Assembly: GCA_963556695.1 (NCBI GenBank)
Contig: CAUWAG010000018.1
Coordinates: forward strand, 1,798,001 to 1,862,000
DNA length: 64,000 nt
Source: Anthostomella pinea
Lineage: Eukaryota; Ascomycota; Sordariomycetes; Xylariales; Xylariaceae
Reading direction: 5' to 3'
Position numbers and translations under genes: made by a program. Each line of letters begins with the position of its first letter. Positions within the stretch are counted from its first letter, which is position 1. Shown in pieces: positions 9,699 to 21,413 of the stretch. The notes beneath the pieces are model-generated. The model saw only the letters and a list, made by a program, of their open reading frames with translations, made no database searches and was not told the origin of the DNA.

Positions 9699-12465
9699 AT
9701 GGGTATCAAAGGGTCGGTTGGATCGCCATCGTCGGCGAGTAGTACGCATACTAATGGTGCAACAGGATATATAAAGAGATTGGAACCGGCAAGCGCATAT
9801 CGCTGACAAAACTTGCCGTCGAACACCTCGAAGCAACCGGCCGACCCTTACGTCTCGCTATAGACATATCCATATGGCAGTTCCAAGTCCAAGCTGCTCG
9901 AGGTAAGCATGCCCGATCCGATATCCTAAAAAGCAAGTGTATTAATGAGTCTCAGGTGGTTCGAATCCCGCCATACGAACGTTATTCTACCGATTGCTAC
10001 GCCTCCTCAGCTTATCGATACAGCCGATCTTTGTCTTCGACGGTCCGAACAAGCCGGTCTTCAAACGAAATAAGCGCTCGGGTCGAGGTGATGGAGTGGC
10101 TACTGCCATGGCTAAGCGGCTGATCAGGCTGTTTGGATTCCAAGTACATGATTCGCCTGGAGAGGCCGAGGCCGAGTGTGCGCTATTGCAACAGCATGGT
10201 ATAGTGGATGCGGTGCTGAGCGAAGATGTCGATACCATCATGTTTGGCTGTAAACGTACACTACGAAACTGGACCTCCGAGGGCACCAAAGGGAGCAAGG
10301 CGCCTACACATGTCTCCATGTACGACACGGAACAGCTGATCAAAGGCACCTCGGGTTTGGACCGTGAAGGAATGGTCCTGGTTGCCTTGATGAGTGGTGG
10401 CGATTACCTCCCAGAGGGCATTCCGGGCGCCGGCGTCAAATTGGCATGCGAAGCTGCAAGGGCCGGCTTTGGCACATCCTTGTGCAGACTGAAGAGGTCT
10501 GACACCTCGGAAATGGCGAGTTGGAGGGAATGGTTGACTTACGAATTACGGCATAACGAGAGTGGTTTCTTCAGGACAAGGCACAAAGCCCTGAGCGTCC
10601 CTGAGGACTTTCCCAATATGGATATCTTGAGATATTATACTCATCCAGTGGTATCGCCCGCAGCCACCCTCGATCGACTGAAAACCCAGAGCTGGGATCG
10701 GCCGATTGACATACTCGGACTCCGCGACTTTACACGAGAAACATTCGATTGGAACTATCGAATAGGGGCCATCAAGTTCATCAGGGTTTTGGCACCCTGT
10801 CTGCTGGTCCGAAAGCTTATGCAGCGTAGTAGCGAGCGCAATCACAGGTCCGAAAACCTTGAAGTGATAGCCAAAGAGGAATCTGAGCTTGTCAAGTCGA
10901 TCACAACCACGCGAGCGCATTTCAGTACCGACGCAACGCCGGAACTGCGCATCTCTTTCATACCAACAAACATCGTTGGCTATGACTTCCAGGAAGAGCC
11001 TGACGAGGTGATCGAATTTGGGCGCGATGGCCTCGCGCTCAACAGCGACGACGAGGTCGAGGTATTGGCAGAAGAGGACGGAGCAAAAGCTGGGAGCAAA
11101 AAGCCCTTCAGTCCTACCGAGCCGGACCTGTTTTGGATACCGGAAACCGTGGCCAAGCTTGGAATACCACTCATGGTCGAAAACTGGGAAGAAGCAAAGC
11201 GTTCAAAGGCGGTCGCTCGCCCTAAAGCTAAAGCCAAGACATCAAAGCAAAAGTCCAAGACAGGCGGGATGGCAACCGGAGCATTGGACAAATTTGTCAA
11301 GGTCACGAAGAGCACGGCACAACGTGCAGACACTGGCAAGGCGTATACGCCACCTTTAACCTCACCTCCATCGCCCGACCGGACTCGCAGTCCCCTAGGT
11401 ACCCTCCCAACCCCTTCGCAGAGCCTCCCACAACTACTAGCATCAAGCCAAGGATCGCAAAAAGCCCGGCCCACAGCAAGATCCAGTAAGCTTCCCAAGC
11501 CCAAGCCCAACAACTCCAGCCAGAACGCCTCCTCGCAAGTTCAACCCAGGCCAGGCTCGAACACCAACCCCTGGACGCTCGCGGGCTCACAACTCAGTCC
11601 CAGGGTTTCCAAGTCCAATTCCACCAGATCCTCAGTCAAAGCTCCTGAGGCAATTCTTATATCCTCGAGCCCACCTGCATCGCCTACCGCGGATCGTCGG
11701 CCCGCTCTCGGCCGGGCTGAGAGCAGCTATGTGGAAGGCAACGCAGCTGCTTTTCCGACGCAGCCCACCAGCCCCCAAAAGCGGCGTTCCATCACGCCGC
11801 CGCGGGCGTCCTTCTGGGACGGAGTCGCGACAGCACCAACCCGCCGAGGGGTGAGAGATCTGAGTCCGACACCGAATTCCAGTGAGAAGCCACGGCGAAA
11901 GCTGGCTCGCACGGAATCGCTACCGGTCAAATTGACTCCACAGAAACTCCCGGTTGGACCCAGGAGTACTCGCGCTCGCGGGCTGGCGCGGGCAAAGACA
12001 GTTGCCGTTGAGGCCCTACTACCCCTGGACTCGGAAGACGACGACGATGACGACTTCGACCTGCCGCCCGTGAGCAGTCTGTTCGGTCGGATTCCTAAGG
12101 GGAAGCCCTCCAGCTCCAGCCCCAGCTCGAATGCCACAACCCGGCCGCAACCACCTCCCTTCAGCTCGATATACAGTTCCGCAACTACGACCAGCAAGCA
12201 GAGACCGAAACAGCAACAGCGGCATAACAAACAGGCAGCACTCGAAACGGCCTTCGGCGGCGGCGCTCGTATGACGAAGCTCTACGTGCCGCGGAAGAGC
12301 GAGCCGGGCTTCTTCAAGGAGATCGACATTAGCGTCGACGAGGTCGAGGCCGTGCAGGTGCGGTATGCGCAGGACGGCGGTGGCGGGGGCACGGGAAGGA
12401 GGATAGGGGGGGCGGCGGTTTGGCGACGTAGTGATATCACTTGTATCGACTTGACGGGCGACTAG
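9699..12465 (+). CDS. YEN1: Yen1/GEN1-type Holliday junction resolvase (XPG family)
   Basis: Three exons, 9699-9712, 9766-9902 and 9956-12465, encode about 886 residues. The first exon is only 14 nt (MGIK plus two bases); joining restores MGIKGIYKEIGTGKR, the invariant XPG-family start. Further motifs: LRLAIDISIWQFQVQAARGG (XPG-N, first catalytic aspartate), IFVFDGPNKP, then DSPGEAEAECALLQ and DAVLSEDVDTIMFG (XPG-I acidic cluster, about residues 116-148), and SGGDYLPEGIPGAGVK (helix-hairpin-helix). A GEN1-type chromodomain follows (HPVVSPAATLDRLK, about 280-330). The remaining half is disordered, basic and Ser/Pro-rich with many SP/TP sites, consistent with the Cdk control known for yeast Yen1, and ends in an acidic patch and ITCIDLTG, a SUMO-interacting-type motif. 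The enzyme cuts Holliday junctions and flaps late in the cell cycle. Confidence 0.93.
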
Positions 12466-12961
12466 AATGCCCTGTCTGAGTACCCAATGGAGATGCCAGA
12501 CAAAGGGATGCTATTTCAGTCATGACAGGAGTCCAGTGAGGCATGTTGGATTGTATTACTGGCTTGGAAGAAGTCGCCCTGTGTATCTGACTACCTGAGT
12601 AGATGGCGAGAGCCTCGTGGCTGGGTAGGGTCTGTGTATTGTATACTCTGCATTGGTTTGGTTGCGTTGCGTTGCATTCACGGCGGCGTATGGGGATGGC
12701 ATTATAAATCATGATCGTTGGCAAATGCAAAGCTACGGGCCCTACAGCGGAACTCAGTTCATTGTTTGTATCGTATGCTTTCTTCCGTCATGTTAATTTT
12801 CCTGTACAGCTCTATATCTTAAGGTCGCATACGACATGAAGCAGAGCCAGCCCGGCACGCGCAAGGAAGCAAGGCAGGTATTACTTGAGCAATAAACAGT
12901 CTTCAAGACTTGAATCCATTCTTCATCTGACGTTCAGTTCACAGCGAATGAGTCGGTCAAG
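12466..12961. other. Intergenic stretch, nothing recognised
   Basis: Three-prime flank of the resolvase gene; no coding or RNA signal seen. Four TATGGG-like units (about 12996-13017) lie just beyond its right edge. Confidence 0.4.
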
Positions 12962-13570
12962 TCAAACGAGGCTATAATTCGTAAACAATTGTAAATATGG
13001 GTATGGGTATGGGTATCCTGCAGTATGTAGAAGTATGCGAAACAAGACCAAACAAACAAAACAAGACAAAGGCCCCAGGACAAGATGTGTCAACAACTCC
13101 ATATACACGCCCGATAAGTAGTTCCGCCCCAAACCGCCGCCGTCCCAGACCTCATGGGCGGCAAGGTGCTGGAAGGGCGTAATGGTATGTTTCGTCAGTC
13201 CCATACACATGGTCAGATCATCACTGACCTCCAAGCGAGTGTCCGCGAGACGGACAAAAGAAGGTGGCGATTTCATCCATCTCGTCCGTCTGATCTCGCC
13301 GTCATCCTCGGTATCGTCGAGGTTCTCTCCATCTTCTCCATCATCCTCGACCCATTCTGCCACCGAATCATAGTCGCAGGTCAGCGGTAGGACTTTGCCC
13401 TTGAGGTTGCGGCAGAGGTCTCGAAGCTGTTTCACCGAAATAGGTATCGTCATCGTTCCGGAATACGGTGAGCGGGCATCTTCGTAGCTGTCGTTTCGTC
13501 GTCGCTTGTGGGCGCACCCACGTCGCATCTCGTCATCTTCAGGTCCTGTCGCAACTGTGTTCCAGCACAA
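12962..13570 (-). CDS. Hypothetical protein, doubtful
   Basis: An uninterrupted frame of 202 codons. Residues 1-130 have plausible protein character: a basic stretch (HKRRRNDS), ISVKQLRDLCRNLKGKVLPL, then an acidic run (WVEDDGEDGENLDDTEDDGE). The last 50 residues are hydrophobic and end in a YPYPYPY run that merely translates a GGGTAT microsatellite, so the true 3' end may be earlier or spliced. No family recognised. It lies tail-to-tail with the resolvase gene and just downstream of the BTB gene on the same strand. Confidence 0.35.
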   Translation of the reverse strand: MCWNTVATGPEDDEMRRGCAHKRRRNDSYEDARSPYSGTMTIPISVKQLRDLCRNLKGKVLPLTCDYDSVAEWVEDDGEDGENLDDTEDDGEIRRTRWMKSPPSFVRLADTRLEVSDDLTMCMGLTKHTITPFQHLAAHEVWDGGGLGRNYLSGVYMELLTHLVLGPLSCFVCLVLFRILLHTAGYPYPYPYLQLFTNYSLV

Positions 13571-13658
13571 AAGCGTCCATCACTCCGCAGACATCACTGA
13601 AGAGCCCCTTCTCTATATACCCTACTCCGAGATGCGCCCCTTTCGCCAGGAAGGTGCC

Positions 13659-15446
13659 TCAACCCTCAACCTCCCACGGTAAATCCCGCTCCAATACCCG
13701 AACGCAAGTCAAATAACTCATCATGCCACCCACCACCACACTGCCCGCATTCCCGCCTCCAACACCCTCATTGCTCCCAGCACCACCAGCCCCAACCCCA
13801 ACCGACCCCCTCTCCAGCTCGAGTTCCAATCCGCTCCCCATCAGCGGCCGTACAACGTCCCGCGCAGCACCCTTGAGCTCTTCGATCCGTTTCTCGAATC
13901 GGCGCAGGTTGTCGCGCGAGTACAGGTCGGGCGTCAGCTTGAGGAAGCGCTTGCATTCGTCGTGGCCGAGGTACCCCGAGACGCCGCCGAGTGTGCGGTA
14001 CGTGCGACCCACGTTGGCGAGCGTGGGCGGCGGTATTACTGCTGCAGCCGTGTTTGAATTGGAATTTGAGCCGCCGGCAGAGCAGGAGGAATGGTCGCGT
14101 GAGGAATGGTGGTGGTGATGCCGGGACGAGGATGTGGGTGGTGGCGGAGGAGGGGGCTGCGGCGCCGGCGCCGTGTTGTCAGCCAGCCACTGCCGGAAGA
14201 GGGACACGGCGAGCCAGTCTAGGTACGACGACTGGGGCGTCACACGCTCGCCGCGCGAGTTGGTCAGGCTCAACCTGAAAAGCCGGCCCTCAATCCGACT
14301 GACCGTCTCCTCGAGCTCGTCAACCTTGTCCTCGATGATGTCGAGCACGATCTCAGGGAATGAGTGGCGAATGCTACGCTCCCCAGCAGGCCACTGGCCC
14401 ACGACGTGGATCAGCGCTTCCTGGAATATGACCTTGCTGCGGCTGAGATAACCCAGTCGTAGGTAGGATATCGGGTATTTGGCGATCTGCTTCCAAAGAC
14501 GGCTCTGAAACTGCAGCAGGTGGTGGTCGACGCGCGGACCCGCGACTGCCAGCGCGTCGTACTGGTCCGCCAGTGTTAGTAGTGATTTGCACTGCACGTA
14601 CGCGTCCGCGATGCTGATCCCGTCCAGTACGGGCGGGTAGTTGTAAAATATGCGGAAGAGGTTGTCGTAGTCGCGCAGCAGGTCGGCGTCGGCCTGTGAA
14701 AGCGGCTGGCTGTCCAGGTCCGCCGCAGCCGCTGCTCTGGACGTCGGCGCGAGCGAGAGATTCGCTACGGATCGGAAGAAGGAGCTTGTTGAGTGCGTGT
14801 GCGAATGGCCTCCTCCCTTGCTGGTACGTGAAACCGGGGTATTCGCCGTTGCGCTGCCGCCGCCGAAGATGGAATTCGGATTCGCTGGTGCGCCGCTGCT
14901 GCCCCCACTGCTGCTGTTGGCCTCCTTCTGCACCAGCATCGGTATATCGTCGCCGCCCGTCCCAGGGTCCAATTCGTACCGCCACCGTCTCCTGAGCGTA
15001 GGCGACGTCATGCCCGGCCGCGCGACCTCGGCCCCGCCATTACTGATGCTGCTTCCGTTCTCTTCGCCTATCCTCGCGAGCTCCCTCGACTGCAGTTCCG
15101 GTAGCGGCGGCAGCACGCTCGCCTTGGACCACTCCTGGCTCATGCTCGCCTCGAAAAACCCTGAGCACCTCGTCAGGGTGTGCCTGTGCAGAAGGTACCG
15201 GTTCTCCTTGCCGCCGGCGCTGATGAGGATCTCGACGTCGCCCGAGTGGCTGAAGACGGGGAACTCGTTCTGGGCGATGTAGGAGGTGCCGCCGGCGTGC
15301 GAGCGGTTGTACCGCTTGCTGCGCGACGAGACATGCTGGCGGGACGAGGAGCGGGCGGAGACGACAGACGCGGGGCCGCGGAGGGCGAGGGAGGAATGGT
15401 TGTAGTCGGGTTGCGAGACCATGAATACGGCGGGCGCAGCAAGCAA
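13659..15446 (-). CDS. BTB/POZ domain protein
   Basis: Single exon, 595 residues; a second ATG at codon 9 is an alternative start. Residues about 60-105 (FPVFSHSGDVEILISAGGKE, NRYLLHRHTLTRCSGFFEAS) are the start of a BTB/POZ fold, which continues after a long disordered insertion (about 110-255, Ser/Gly-rich) with LLRDYDNLFRIFYNYPPVLD and the helix pair ISIADAYVQCKSLLTLADQY. BTB domains dimerise and often recruit cullin-3 ligases; no kelch or zinc-finger partner is present, so the role is open. The C-terminal part has poly-Pro and poly-His runs, a YLGHDECKRFLKLTPDLYSR segment with a helical continuation, and a Gly/Val-rich tail. Strong GC bias at third positions agrees with the neighbouring genes. 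Confidence 0.88.
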   Translation of the reverse strand: MLAAPAVFMVSQPDYNHSSLALRGPASVVSARSSSRQHVSSRSKRYNRSHAGGTSYIAQNEFPVFSHSGDVEILISAGGKENRYLLHRHTLTRCSGFFEASMSQEWSKASVLPPLPELQSRELARIGEENGSSISNGGAEVARPGMTSPTLRRRWRYELDPGTGGDDIPMLVQKEANSSSGGSSGAPANPNSIFGGGSATANTPVSRTSKGGGHSHTHSTSSFFRSVANLSLAPTSRAAAAADLDSQPLSQADADLLRDYDNLFRIFYNYPPVLDGISIADAYVQCKSLLTLADQYDALAVAGPRVDHHLLQFQSRLWKQIAKYPISYLRLGYLSRSKVIFQEALIHVVGQWPAGERSIRHSFPEIVLDIIEDKVDELEETVSRIEGRLFRLSLTNSRGERVTPQSSYLDWLAVSLFRQWLADNTAPAPQPPPPPPPTSSSRHHHHHSSRDHSSCSAGGSNSNSNTAAAVIPPPTLANVGRTYRTLGGVSGYLGHDECKRFLKLTPDLYSRDNLRRFEKRIEELKGAARDVVRPLMGSGLELELERGSVGVGAGGAGSNEGVGGGNAGSVVVGGMMSYLTCVRVLERDLPWEVEG

Positions 15447-17536
15447 GTGAGCTACCGTAGTGTGAGGTAGGTTGGAGAGCTGTCTGGAAGAAGCAGCGTC
15501 TCGTTCCGAACAGACGAAGTCAGAATGGAGTCAGGTACATAAAACAGTGCAATGTTGTGGTGTCAACACCGTCGCCGCACGACCAGCGTGGATGGACCCT
15601 GACTGCCCTGGTGGTGACTCGCGCGCGCCCCAAAGCCGGTGGTTGGCGGTGCGACTGGGTTCTCCTCCAGCTCCGAGGCTCGTGAGCGTACGATGATTAA
15701 TGAGGCGTGAGGGTGAGGGGCAATCGAATGTGGCTTGTACTAGATATTGACGCCCTTCTCAGGCAGCGACAAAGCAGCGATGGAAGCTGGAGAAACTCAG
15801 TTGTCTCGTCACCCCAGGCTGATGTGTCGAGTCCCAAAAACACAGAGAAAGACAAAAAGTTGCGACGAAGTCAATTCTTCCTTGCTTTAGTGTTCCCGCT
15901 TCGTCGAGCAGCGGCAGCGGCAGCTTTCAACCAAGAGCTCGTGACTGACTGATTGATGATTGAGACCTTGTCGAGGCTGTGCAGGGCAGGGTGCATGCAT
16001 TAGCCACAAAAACCGCTTGGTCTGATGGGGTAGGCGCCGAGGCAGGTAATAAAGGGAAAGGCAGACTGGTTGGGCTGCTACTGTCCACCTGCAGTGAGGT
16101 AACCGAGAGTAGACGGAAAAAAGAATCGATGATAATAAGAAGGTAGTTCTGCGAGTTGTCAAATGGAGAAAATGAAGAGGTATCCAGTGATGACCTCGGG
16201 CGAAGACAGAAGACACGACGAATTAGTTACGCACAGACTCGGTAGAGTTTACAGTCTCGACGACGGTGTCGCGCCTTGCCGCGTTCTTGTTTATTATATT
16301 GGTCCGCGGTGCACCACAGGACAAGCCTTCCTGTCATCGAGTCAGTTGCCTCGTTTGCTACCTTGCTGCTAATGCAATGCATTGCCGTGTCGTGCCGTGA
16401 AGTATGCTCTGTCATTGCTCTGGCGTGTGGTGGCCGGATTCAGCAGTCCTCGATTCTTCGGCCTCCCGTACTACCTTGCCCTCGCAGCCCCCCAGTTGCA
16501 GGCTTGCAGCAGATAGACAGCCAGACAGCAGGAAAGAGGCGAGTCGCATGATGTCCGGATGCAGCGATCGGCGCGCAGCCAGCGACGAACGGAAGGACAT
16601 GGACCTATCGATGAATCTACCGCGCGCCCACCATTCAGCTTGGATTGCAACTCTCTGGACCAGGCTTGGGCCAAGATGCCGTGCTCACTGGTCAGGGCAA
16701 CGTCAGGGCATTGGCTGCGAGTGCGGCTGCAGGGCCTGCTGGCCACTCGATCGCTGGGACCACCTCTATGTATTTTCTTGGCAGGCTAAGGAACTGAGCC
16801 GGCTTCACATGGGAACGACCAGATGCAGTCGTAGAAGTGAACTATGAGGAATGTGTCATGTTTCCATGTTGACGGGTTCGCAACATACCTGTTTGAAGGC
16901 ATGTCTGCTTTCGGTTTTCTAATGGCTGATACTGGCCGGATTTGGTGGCTACACTCTTGGCACTGGCACTGCACGAAATCTTGCACCCAGTCATCAGCAT
17001 GTCAGGCTTGCGTTCCGTTCTGTGTTCTGCCATTTTACTTATTATTACACCATGTGAAGCTTCTTCCAATCGAAACCTGCTTTTGACGGCTAGAATGGCA
17101 TCGAAACTTGACTGAACTATTGACCCCTGAAGTGTACCATCGTTCTGACTGGCTTGATCCCTTGCTGGTGGGAGATGTGCCCAATTGTTGCCCAACTTCC
17201 CACATGCAGCGTGGCAAACTTTCCGAGTATAATAGACTCGATGTGCCCCGATGGATTCACATCACTTCATCCGCACATTGATACGTTTTAGTTGGAAAAG
17301 CAGGAGAGAAATTTCTCTATCGTACAGGCTATGCATACACACTCGATTCAATGCCCCCAATTGACTCAATGAAGTTTTTCGGCGCCATCCCCGACGCGAA
17401 AAGATGGAGCGCCGTTGAGTCGTTAAGTAACGGGCACTCGTGTTCCCCAGTCCGGCCAGCCAGACCAATACGCCGCTCACCAAGCCACGCCCGCACGTCC
17501 TTGCCCAATAACAACCAGAGACCCTCTATCAATCGT
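15447..17536. other. Long intergenic region (about 2.1 kb), no gene seen
   Basis: Lies between the 5' end of the BTB gene (left) and the 3' end of the gene at 17537-18490 (right). Reading frames are short and of random composition. It probably contains the BTB promoter and 5' leader; no specific site can be supported. Confidence 0.4.
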
Positions 17537-18490
17537 TCAGCTCATGTCCATCTCGACCATCGCCATTTCTGGGGGTGTGGCGACCTCGAAAGGTTTCGGC
17601 GACTCCGCAGCGGACATGACCTCAAGTCCCTCAAAGACTGGAGGGGACATCTTCAGATTCGCGAGTGTCTGGTTGACGTCCTTGCTAACAAGCTGACCTT
17701 GACGTAGGTTTTCGGCAAACAGGAAGAAACCTTCCGAGGCTTCGACGAGATATGATTGGAGACCCCTGCTCTCTAGCTGAATTCGAACGTCGGAGACGGG
17801 GAAGTGGTTCTCGATGTATCGTGCCCAGCCGCGTGCTGCGGCTTGAATGTGCTCGTCCTCGCTGATTCGGCTCCATCCTATGCCCAGGTGGAGGGTGAAG
17901 TTGTCGATGATGGGCTGACCGCTCGTGCCGACTGACAGACCCGGGGTGGCGGCCGCAGGATCGATGTCGCGGACAGGGCTGACTCGGCTCGGTAAGGCTT
18001 CATTGCTGGGAATTGTGACTGCGTTCAGGTCTAGACGCTGAGACTTGTTGCTTCGGAGTGACGGGCGGTTCTGTTGATTGAGTGCTCGTGCCTCTTCGTT
18101 CATGCGGATGTTGTCGGCCGCGACTTTGTCTTCCAGCCAGGTGCCAGATTGACTGCCGGCTTCTGAGATGTAGGAGGAAGGTGACTTGATGAGGACCATC
18201 CCTTCGCCGTAGACCCATTCGTCTTCGGGTTCCTTGACAGGTTCAATGGTTTCGAGCTTGGCTTCTTCGACGTCAAGGTTTATGCCAGCTTCGTCTCTGG
18301 AACGCTTGCGGCCTTTCGATGAGGAGGTTGCGAAGGCCTTTTGGGACCACGAGGACGGAGCACCAAAGGGCTGAACGCGGCTGAATGGAGAGAACTGGTG
18401 CGGAAAGGAAGGCATGCCAAACGCGCCATGGTGAGCAGCGGTTGGGGGCATGGTGAGGACTGGGGACGACGTGCGATCGAATGAAGACAT
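17537..18490 (-). CDS. Conserved fungal hypothetical protein
   Basis: Single exon, 317 residues, start MSSFDRTSSP. The N-terminus is disordered and rich in Pro/Phe/Ser, followed by a short basic KGRKRSRDE cluster that may be a nuclear localisation signal. Around residues 90-105 comes DEWVYGEGMVLIKSPSSYIS, and the C-terminal half is ordered: FTLHLGIGWSRISEDEHIQA, ARGWARYIENHFPVSDVRIQ, LVEASEGFFLFAENLRQGQL. These look like a compact helical domain with conserved tryptophans, probably restricted to Pezizomycotina; I do not recognise a named family. Codon use is like that of its core neighbours, and the frame is clean, so the gene is likely real. Confidence 0.75.
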   Translation of the reverse strand: MSSFDRTSSPVLTMPPTAAHHGAFGMPSFPHQFSPFSRVQPFGAPSSWSQKAFATSSSKGRKRSRDEAGINLDVEEAKLETIEPVKEPEDEWVYGEGMVLIKSPSSYISEAGSQSGTWLEDKVAADNIRMNEEARALNQQNRPSLRSNKSQRLDLNAVTIPSNEALPSRVSPVRDIDPAAATPGLSVGTSGQPIIDNFTLHLGIGWSRISEDEHIQAAARGWARYIENHFPVSDVRIQLESRGLQSYLVEASEGFFLFAENLRQGQLVSKDVNQTLANLKMSPPVFEGLEVMSAAESPKPFEVATPPEMAMVEMDMS

Positions 18491-20549
18491 GATGGTCTGT
18501 TAGCACTAGATGTCAAGTGAGATATCAATAAATGTGGTTAGATCCAGTTTCGTGTTGCTGGTGACGATACTATGTTGTCGTTCTGGAGGTTTTAACGAGT
18601 TAAAAGATTCTGGTGAGACTGGTAGAGGACGCGAGGTGTTGTCCGAGGAGGGAAAGGCAATTGAACTGGGAGAAGTGAGTAGGGTCTCGCAGGGAAGAGA
18701 TACGGCTTGATCAGGTTTGGGTAGGTGATGGTCTCAAGTGTGGATGGATTAGTATGTAGGTAGTCTAGAGCAGAGTGATAAAGATGCCTGAGATGGAGGC
18801 GGGAGTGAGATATTGATGAGTGAGGACCCCAAGGCTGGGAGTATCTTGATGCGTGGTGGGTGTGACAGTTAGGAACGACGAGATGGGAGGAGATAGAAGA
18901 GTAAGGGGATATGTATGAAGTAGTGTGGGAGCAGTCAAGGACGCGGGAGAGTACGTGATGTGGATGAAATACAATGAGGACGCGAAGGGGTTAGATTCAT
19001 GTAGGAAGTGGGAAAAAGAGAAGAGAAGGCAGGAAGCAAGCAAGCAGCCGCAGCAGCAGGAGCTATGCATGTGTGGTGGTGCAGGAGAGGCAGCAGAGGG
19101 TCACCATGAGAAAGACGAAAGACGGAAGACGGAAGACAAGGATGTGGCTTGGTGGAAGACTGCTACGGTCCGCTACGACAGGGAGACGGTAGGATCGGCT
19201 ACTGCGGTTCTCTTTCTTCGGGGCAGACGGTCCCGTCTGACGCGAGAGAGAGGCACGCGAGAGCAAGCGCAAAGGTGAGAGGGCTCTGTCGCATGCGCCA
19301 GGCCGGCCGTCGCAAAAGCATCCAGTCGCACACCTCACGCATCTGCAGGTCAGCGAGTGCACGAACCACCAAGACTAGCCCACCAAAGACGGGATCGGGC
19401 AATTCGCCATTGGCTGTCGGGGCAGGCAGAGGTAGATGGAAACCATACATAGCCACTAGCCACTAGCCACCCCTCCACCGACAATTGTTGGTAGGATTTT
19501 ACTACCTTTGTTTTTTTACACCTTATAACTAGATAAAAGAAAATTAGATAAATATCAACACGTACATTTAATTATAGAGAATTGCTTGCTCATTTAATTA
19601 GTGTCAATAGTTAGCGACGTATCGATGTTATGTGCTGAGGCATCCAGATTGTAGGCTATGTGTGGTTTCTATCTACCTCTACCTGCGGGGGCCATGCAGA
19701 CCATCGGCAGGGTAACCAGGGCAAGTGCCAACCGACAGGGTCTGGGTGAGGAAGGATCGGCTGATGGTCGCCGTGATTGGTCCGGCCGTTGCTATGGCTG
19801 CTTCTGGGGTGAACCCTAGAGCTTGGCATCTGGGGCCGGAGTCCCTCAGGCGATAACTGCTTCTGATTGGCTCAAAGCTTTTTTTCTCTTTTCTGGTTAG
19901 TTCGCTCCACTCTGTCTTGACTCTTGCGCCCATCGGCTATTCCCGATTAACTCGCAAAATTCGCACCTCACTAGCCCCGCTCATCGTGTCTCAGGTCCCA
20001 CCAATCATCACTGCCTGCGGGAGTGGACCTCCTGGCCTCTGCGCTTTGACCACCTTGACTGATGGACTGTACTGTAATTGGAAGTCGGAACGCGTCCGCG
20101 ATCAGTCCTTCCGGCTGCAGCTTCTTGAATCCCGTGAAGTTACAGTAGCATCGGCTGCTTCTGCTGTGACGAAAATAGACCAGCTGAAGATGGCGACTCT
20201 CTTCCCACTTCAAATGCATCCGACACACACTGCCTACTACCGTAGTACTCGTCCGGGCTTGATGTCCTAGAAGGAATGGTGATGGTGATCGCCTTGCCTA
20301 TTCAACATGCTAAACAGTCAAGGCAAGTAAACTGGTGGATAACGCGTAGTTTTCAACACATCTATTCATATCAGGCGTGCTTGCATAGTAGGTATTAGAG
20401 TCTTGATAATCTTTCTTTCTTCGTCTATAAGGTAACAACCACCTGTGCACCATCGATGTGACCACACTCACTAGGGAGCTGGAGTGTGATACCGTCTTCA
20501 AATCCAACTCAGAAAGCCTCGCGAGGAAAGCCCTGCTGCTAGGATAGAT
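18491..20549. other. Long intergenic region (about 2.1 kb), no gene seen
   Basis: Five-prime flank of 17537-18490 and 3' flank of the hydrolase. GA-rich plus strand at 18900-19160 and a short AT-rich patch at 19490-19630. No coherent reading frame, tRNA or repeat was recognised. Confidence 0.4.
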
Positions 20550-21413
20550 CTATGGTGTCGGACGAAGCTTGCGGCACCGCCGAAGCGGCATCCCTAGCAT
20601 CGCTGGTGTCTCCAGCACATGTTCTGTCAAGAAGGCGATAGCATCATCCACGCCAGCCGGCGCGTTGAACCAATGTCCTCCGCTGGGATACTCTCGCCAC
20701 TCAACCTGAGCCCCGAATCCGCGCAGCGTCTCCCGCATGCCGTGACCATTCCGCAGCAAGACCAACGGGTCATCGACGCAGTGCTCAAGCAGCACGGGCG
20801 TCCGGCAGACGACCTCGCTGTGCTCCGGCACCCCGTCCGCGATGCCGAGCACCTGCCTCATCTCCTCCAGGCTGCGCCCGACAAACGGGCATCGACACGA
20901 GAACCCCAGAAAAGCACCGAGCCTCCTCCCACCCTGAGCCGGCACGTCCAGGTTGAGTAGCACGTGTGCGCCCGTCGCAGCGCCCATGCTGATGCCCGCC
21001 AGCACGACGCGATCCCAGCGCCCGCCGAGCCGAGCTGCCTCGGCGGCCAGGATGTCGCGCACGAGTGGCACGCTTTCGCGCAGTCCGGGGGCCTGTAACG
21101 CTTCGTTGTCGCTGGAGTCGCGCGTGTTCCATACGTCGAACCACTGCGGCCAGCTGGTGCGCGGGTCCGCGGCAAGTGACCGTGTCGGCGCCTGCGGGAA
21201 CACCCACCGGAAGGTCGGGAAGACGTTGCCTAGCCTGCGGCCCCGTGAGTCGGGCAGGGAGCCCACGGTGGCGGCGAAGTCCCGTGCCGTGTCGCCGCGG
21301 CCGTGCAGGAAGACGACGGTGTGGGTGTGCTGGTGCGGCGCCGTGGGGTCGATGGAGAGGGAGGGGAGGCTGTTCGGGGTCGGTGACGCCATCATGAGAG
21401 CTGCGGTGTACAC
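20550..21413 (-). CDS. Acyl-protein thioesterase / carboxylesterase-like alpha/beta hydrolase
   Basis: Single exon, 287 residues; ATGs at codons 7 and 8 are alternative starts. The alpha/beta-hydrolase landmarks of the phospholipase/carboxylesterase (APT1-like) family are in order: VVFLHGRGDTARDF (oxyanion strand, about residue 33), WFDVWN (about 89), VVLAGISMGAATG with the nucleophile serine near residue 141, CVDDPLVLL with the acid near 213, and SGGHWFN with the histidine near 246. Family members remove palmitate from proteins or hydrolyse short acyl esters. It lacks a signal peptide, so a cytosolic role is likely. Length is slightly above the usual 220-250 because of a longer N-terminus and a basic tail. 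Substrate cannot be inferred. Confidence 0.87.
   Translation of the reverse strand: MYTAALMMASPTPNSLPSLSIDPTAPHQHTHTVVFLHGRGDTARDFAATVGSLPDSRGRRLGNVFPTFRWVFPQAPTRSLAADPRTSWPQWFDVWNTRDSSDNEALQAPGLRESVPLVRDILAAEAARLGGRWDRVVLAGISMGAATGAHVLLNLDVPAQGGRRLGAFLGFSCRCPFVGRSLEEMRQVLGIADGVPEHSEVVCRTPVLLEHCVDDPLVLLRNGHGMRETLRGFGAQVEWREYPSGGHWFNAPAGVDDAIAFLTEHVLETPAMLGMPLRRCRKLRPTP

Noticed and set aside
9954..9976. GGTTCGAATCCC string resembling a tRNA T-arm
   Set aside because: The stem does not pair beyond two bases, and the string is spliced coding sequence (GGSNPAIR) of the resolvase gene.
12996..13017. GGGTAT repeats as a telomere trace
   Set aside because: The unit is GGGTAT, not TTAGGG, and only about four copies are present; ordinary microsatellite.
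14011..14451. Plus-strand open frames across the BTB gene
   Set aside because: High GC at third positions of the minus-strand gene keeps antisense frames open; amino-acid composition is random.
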